Below, piece after piece: positions 6,227 to 8,855 of a stretch of 8,855 nucleotides of DNA; within the stretch, counting starts at the first letter, position 1; every line of letters begins with the position of its first letter. Under the pieces are notes generated by a model. It did no database searches. It was given only the letters and a program-made list of their open reading frames with translations, and had not been told where the DNA came from. The position numbers and the translations under genes are program-made. This DNA comes from Spartobacteria bacterium (GTDB lineage: Bacteria > Verrucomicrobiota > Verrucomicrobiia > Chthoniobacterales > UBA10450), in the NCBI GenBank assembly GCA_003445855.1, contig DMCG01000116.1:1231-10085 (forward strand), read 5' to 3'.

Positions 6227-8290
6227 GTGGCACAACGGCCAGCGGTGGACCCGAAAACTTTCTTCGGCGAACTCAAGCGACGCAATGTTTATAGGGTCGC
6301 GGTTGCCTACGCGGTCGTGGCATGGCTGCTCATTCAGGCAGCGTCGATTCTGTTTCCGACGTTCGAAGCGCCGATGTGGATGATGAAGGTCTTGGTCGCG
6401 CTCATTGCGCTCGGATTTCCGATCGCACTGATATTGTCGTGGGCGTTTGAAATTACGCCCGAAGGAATTGTCCGCGCAGAAGATGTCGATCTTAGCAAAT
6501 CGATCGCGCGCAAAACCGGCCGCAAAATTACAGCAGGGGTCGTCGTGATCGCGATGATCGCGCTTGGTTTGATGGTATTTCGGTTTGTCGGAAAGAACAC
6601 GGCGCTTGAACAACGCGCTACCTCAATCCTCCTGAAATCGATTGCCGTGCTCCCGTTCGAAAACCTCAGCGCGAATCAGGAGAACGCATTTTTTGCCGAT
6701 GGCGTGCAGAACGAAATCCTCACCGACCTGGCAAAAATCGCTGATCTCAAAGTCATCAGCCGCACGAGTGTGATGCAATACAAGAATGCAACCGCACGCA
6801 ACGTACGCGAGATTGCCCAGCAGCTCGGCGTCGCCTACGTGCTCGAAGGTACCGTTCAACGCGCGGCCAACCGCGTAAGAGTAACCGCGCAACTCATCGA
6901 CGCTCGCACCGATGCCCATCGCTGGGCGCAGCAGTACGATCGGCCGATTGACGATGTCTTCGCCATGCAAAGCGAGATTGCCAAAACGATTGCGGACCAG
7001 CTTCAAGTCAGGCTCTCGCCTAACGAGAAAGCAGCGATCGATGTACGACCGACGCGGGATTTGGAGGCGTTCGATATCTATCTTCAGGCCAAGGAGTTGA
7101 TCAACACCTTTCATGATACGCCTGATTGGAAGGAGACTTTGCTTAAAGCAGTTCGATTACTCGATGAAGCAATTTCGAGGGACGGGAATTTTGCCCTCGC
7201 CTATTGCTGGGCGGCGCAGGCCCACACAGCTCTGTATTGGTTCGGTCTCGACCACACGCCAGCTCGGCTGGCACAAGCTAAGGCGAACGCGCAAAAAGCG
7301 CTCGTTCTTGCCCCCGACTTGGGCGAAGCGCATCTGGCTCAAGCATTGGTTTATTACCACGGCAATCGCGACTATGTGCGTGCTCGTGAGGAACTTGCGA
7401 TCGCGCGGCGGACGATCCCAAACAACGCGGAGGTCTATTCAATCACCAGTTGGATTGATGGGCGGCAGGGCCAATGGGAGGAGGCGGTCAAAAATCAAGA
7501 AAAAGCCGCCGAGTTGGATCCACGAAATTCAAAAATTCTGAACGCTCTTGCTGTTCTCTACGATGTGCTGCGCAGATATGACCAGGAAGAAGTTGTATTC
7601 GATCGTGCGATCGCGGCGAATCCCAGCTCGACCGCGTACTTCCAAATGATGCGCGCGGAGATTGAATTGGAAAAAGGAAATATAAAAACGGCGCGCTCTG
7701 GATTGGACTCTTTGCCCGCTGGCTATGATCCTGACGGCGCGGTAACCTCGACGCGGATTAATCTCGCTTTGTATGCGCGCGATCCAGCAGCAGCGGCAAA
7801 GATCCTCGCGGCATCGAAACTTGAAGAGCTCGTCGGCGGCACCGGCTCGCTTCTGCCGCGCAATTGGTTCGAGGCGTTGATTGCACGAGCCCAAGGCGAC
7901 GCGCAGAAAACGCGCGAAGCATTTTCTGCCGCGCGCCTGAAAATGGAGGCAAAGCTGCACGACCAGCCCGACGATGGCGTCTTACTCGCGATGCTTGGAC
8001 TGATCGATGCGGGACTTTCGCGCAAGCAGGAGGCACTTGCTGAAGGGCTTCGCGCTGTCGAGTTGCGGCCGATCAGCAACGACGCTGTGGATGGCGCCGC
8101 TGTCATCGCAAACCTGGCAATGATTTACACCTGGGTCGGCGACATCGATTCTGCGATAGAACGGCTAGCGTTTCTCGCCAAGACGCCTGGCGGTCCCGAT
8201 TACGGTCAACTCAAGTTCGATCCTGTCTGGGACGCGGTCCGCGGCGATGTGCGGTTCACGAAAATCGTCGCCTCCCTCGCGCCGAAGTAG
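6227..8290 (+). CDS. Membrane-anchored TolB-like (FlgO-type) and TPR protein
   Basis: The product is 687 residues. After a basic N-terminus (FFGELKRRNVYR) come two hydrophobic segments (about 22-43 and 52-73), then a charged stretch with FEITPEGIVRAEDV and a third segment (about 102-119). Next is a TolB-like/FlgO-type domain, KSIAVLPFENLS to AKTIADQLQVRLSP (about 137-264), with FFADGVQNEILTDLAKI and YVLEGTVQR. The rest is TPR-like helices, for example EAHLAQALVYYHGNRDYVRAREELAIA and WEEAVKNQEKAAELDP. Three TM segments and a positive N-terminus would put the TolB-like and TPR parts in the periplasm. Homologous architectures are fused to adenylate cyclases, kinases or CadC-like DNA-binding domains; none is fused here, so it may be a signalling scaffold. 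The exact role is unknown. Starts GTG 6227 and GTG 6245 are both possible, and neither has a clear ribosome binding site. It appears monocistronic. Confidence 0.88.
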   Translation: MAQRPAVDPKTFFGELKRRNVYRVAVAYAVVAWLLIQAASILFPTFEAPMWMMKVLVALIALGFPIALILSWAFEITPEGIVRAEDVDLSKSIARKTGRKITAGVVVIAMIALGLMVFRFVGKNTALEQRATSILLKSIAVLPFENLSANQENAFFADGVQNEILTDLAKIADLKVISRTSVMQYKNATARNVREIAQQLGVAYVLEGTVQRAANRVRVTAQLIDARTDAHRWAQQYDRPIDDVFAMQSEIAKTIADQLQVRLSPNEKAAIDVRPTRDLEAFDIYLQAKELINTFHDTPDWKETLLKAVRLLDEAISRDGNFALAYCWAAQAHTALYWFGLDHTPARLAQAKANAQKALVLAPDLGEAHLAQALVYYHGNRDYVRAREELAIARRTIPNNAEVYSITSWIDGRQGQWEEAVKNQEKAAELDPRNSKILNALAVLYDVLRRYDQEEVVFDRAIAANPSSTAYFQMMRAEIELEKGNIKTARSGLDSLPAGYDPDGAVTSTRINLALYARDPAAAAKILAASKLEELVGGTGSLLPRNWFEALIARAQGDAQKTREAFSAARLKMEAKLHDQPDDGVLLAMLGLIDAGLSRKQEALAEGLRAVELRPISNDAVDGAAVIANLAMIYTWVGDIDSAIERLAFLAKTPGGPDYGQLKFDPVWDAVRGDVRFTKIVASLAPK
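6484..6493 (+). repeat. Dispersed motif, copy 9 (10/11)
   Basis: The plus strand reads ATGTCGATCTT, in sense orientation within the TolB-like/TPR gene, encoding VDLS just after the second TM segment. Confidence 0.8.
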
Positions 8291-8314
8291 GCGGGCTGCT
8301 GATCCCTCCGTGAA

Positions 8315-8380
8315 CCTGAAGAATTTCTCGCCGAGCTCAACCGGCCCAACGTTTACAAAGTTGCCGTCGCCGATCGATAC
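8315..8380 (+). pseudogene. Relic of a second TolB-like/TPR paralog N-terminus
   Basis: The plus strand reads PEEFLAELNRPNVYKVAVA in one frame. This aligns without gaps to residues 9-27 of the preceding gene (PKTFFGELKRRNVYRVAVA): 12 of 20 codons starting one before the Pro encode the same residue, and about 40 of 60 bases match. Many differences are at third positions, so the copy evolved as protein-coding before it decayed. A stop (8300-8302) lies just upstream with no start codon between, and similarity ends after about 8371, where DRYTNIAAAI replaces the TM segment. Its second half overlaps, antisense, the last codons of the cyclodeaminase gene. It is best explained as a tandem paralog mostly deleted. 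Confidence 0.7.
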
Positions 8381-8855
8381 ACCAACATCGCGGCGGCGAT
8401 ATCTTCCACCGCCATGCCCAGGGATTTGAAAATCGTGGTTTCGTTTGCGCGCGAGTCGATAAGACCTGCGAGTGCCTGGCCGAGCTCTGCATAAATCTTC
8501 GCTCCGGAAAGAATCACATCGCCGGATTCTTTCATCGCGCCTTCGCGGGAATCCACAAAAACGACGTTCGTCATTGCGCGATCGTCCAGTTCGCGCCAAT
8601 CCGGGCGGCAAGCGCCGACGGCGTTGACGTGACAACCTGGCTTTAACCATGCGCCTTGCAAGATCGACATGCGCGAGCTTGTCGCCGTGACTACGACATC
8701 CGCATCGCGTACGGCCGCCTCAGCCGGCATCGCCGTGGCGCCGATCTCTTCCGCGAAGCGCTCAGCATGTGCTGGTGTGAAACTCCACACGCGAACTTCC
8801 TCGAATTGTCTAACGAGTCGCAAAGCTGCATGGTGACTGCGCGCTTGCACACCAC
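8353..8855 (-). CDS. Ornithine cyclodeaminase/mu-crystallin family protein (partial)
   Basis: The gene enters from the right edge; about 167 C-terminal codons are present. The first visible residues, GVQARSHHAALRLVR, are the second half of the family's Rossmann motif (usually GTGVQA). They are followed by VRVWSFTPAHAERFAEEIGA (the next beta strand and helix), DADVVVTATSSR, KPGCHVNAVGA, FVDSREGAMKESGDV and KSLGMAVEDIAAAMLVY. Members use NAD(P) to convert ornithine to proline with ammonia release, or act as ketimine reductases or amino-acid dehydrogenases; the specificity residues are not in view. The C-terminus is of normal length, ending YRSATATL. The final codons overlap the TolB-like/TPR relic on the other strand. 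The gene is convergent with the TolB-like/TPR gene, 62 bases apart, and no clear intrinsic terminator is seen between them. Confidence 0.92.
   Translation of the reverse strand, partial: GVQARSHHAALRLVRQFEEVRVWSFTPAHAERFAEEIGATAMPAEAAVRDADVVVTATSSRMSILQGAWLKPGCHVNAVGACRPDWRELDDRAMTNVVFVDSREGAMKESGDVILSGAKIYAELGQALAGLIDSRANETTIFKSLGMAVEDIAAAMLVYRSATATL
8660..8669 (-). repeat. Dispersed motif, copy 10 (10/11)
   Basis: The minus strand reads ATGTCGATCTT, in sense orientation within the cyclodeaminase gene, encoding MSIL. Confidence 0.8.

Noticed and set aside
5990..6613. Minus-strand open frame spanning the divergent gap and the start of the TolB-like/TPR gene
   Set aside because: It overlaps the mutase 5' end and the well-supported TPR gene, is very rich in Arg, His, Asp and Cys, and shows no domain.

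Overview
The window reads as a chromosomal piece of a GC-rich, Gram-negative, probably soil bacterium. The most likely source is Verrucomicrobiota (Chthoniobacterales/Spartobacteria-like). This is an inference from gene style: a TolB-like/TPR membrane protein opening with a 'GELKRRNVYRVAVAYAV' segment, weak Shine-Dalgarno signals, frequent GTG/TTG starts and abundant palindromic repeats. No rRNA, tRNA, CRISPR array, transposase or phage gene is visible.

Layout. From about 6138 down to 1, six genes run on the minus strand with tight spacing or overlaps: an alpha-D-phosphohexomutase (phosphoglucomutase/phosphomannomutase), a small winged-helix-like protein, apolipoprotein N-acyltransferase (lnt), a NamZ-type (DUF1343) exo-muramidase-like protein, a secreted protein with a 3D-domain-like C-terminus, and the start of a Mut7-C-type protein cut by the window edge. 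The one clear break is the 87-base gap between lnt and the NamZ-like gene, filled by a cloverleaf-shaped palindromic repeat. A divergent intergenic region with a 9-bp inverted repeat separates this block from a plus-strand gene for a three-TM TolB-like/TPR protein. Beyond it lies a short relic of a second paralog of that protein, and then the 3' part of an ornithine cyclodeaminase/mu-crystallin family gene on the minus strand.

How the genes fit together. The minus-strand block leans towards the cell envelope: sugar-phosphate supply (mutase), lipoprotein maturation (Lnt), muropeptide breakdown (NamZ-like) and a secreted, possibly peptidoglycan-binding 3D-like protein. Co-transcription is inferred from spacing only.

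The most striking signal is not a gene. The 10-mer TGTCGATCTT (usually TTGTCGATCTT) occurs ten times, five on each strand, about once per 0.9 kb, inside coding regions and in five of the six possible coding frames. About 0.02 copies would be expected by chance under uniform base composition. This looks like a DNA-level genome signature such as an uptake-sequence-type motif. Palindromic DNA also appears inside an apparent extra loop of lnt, which suggests that repeat elements have been absorbed in frame.
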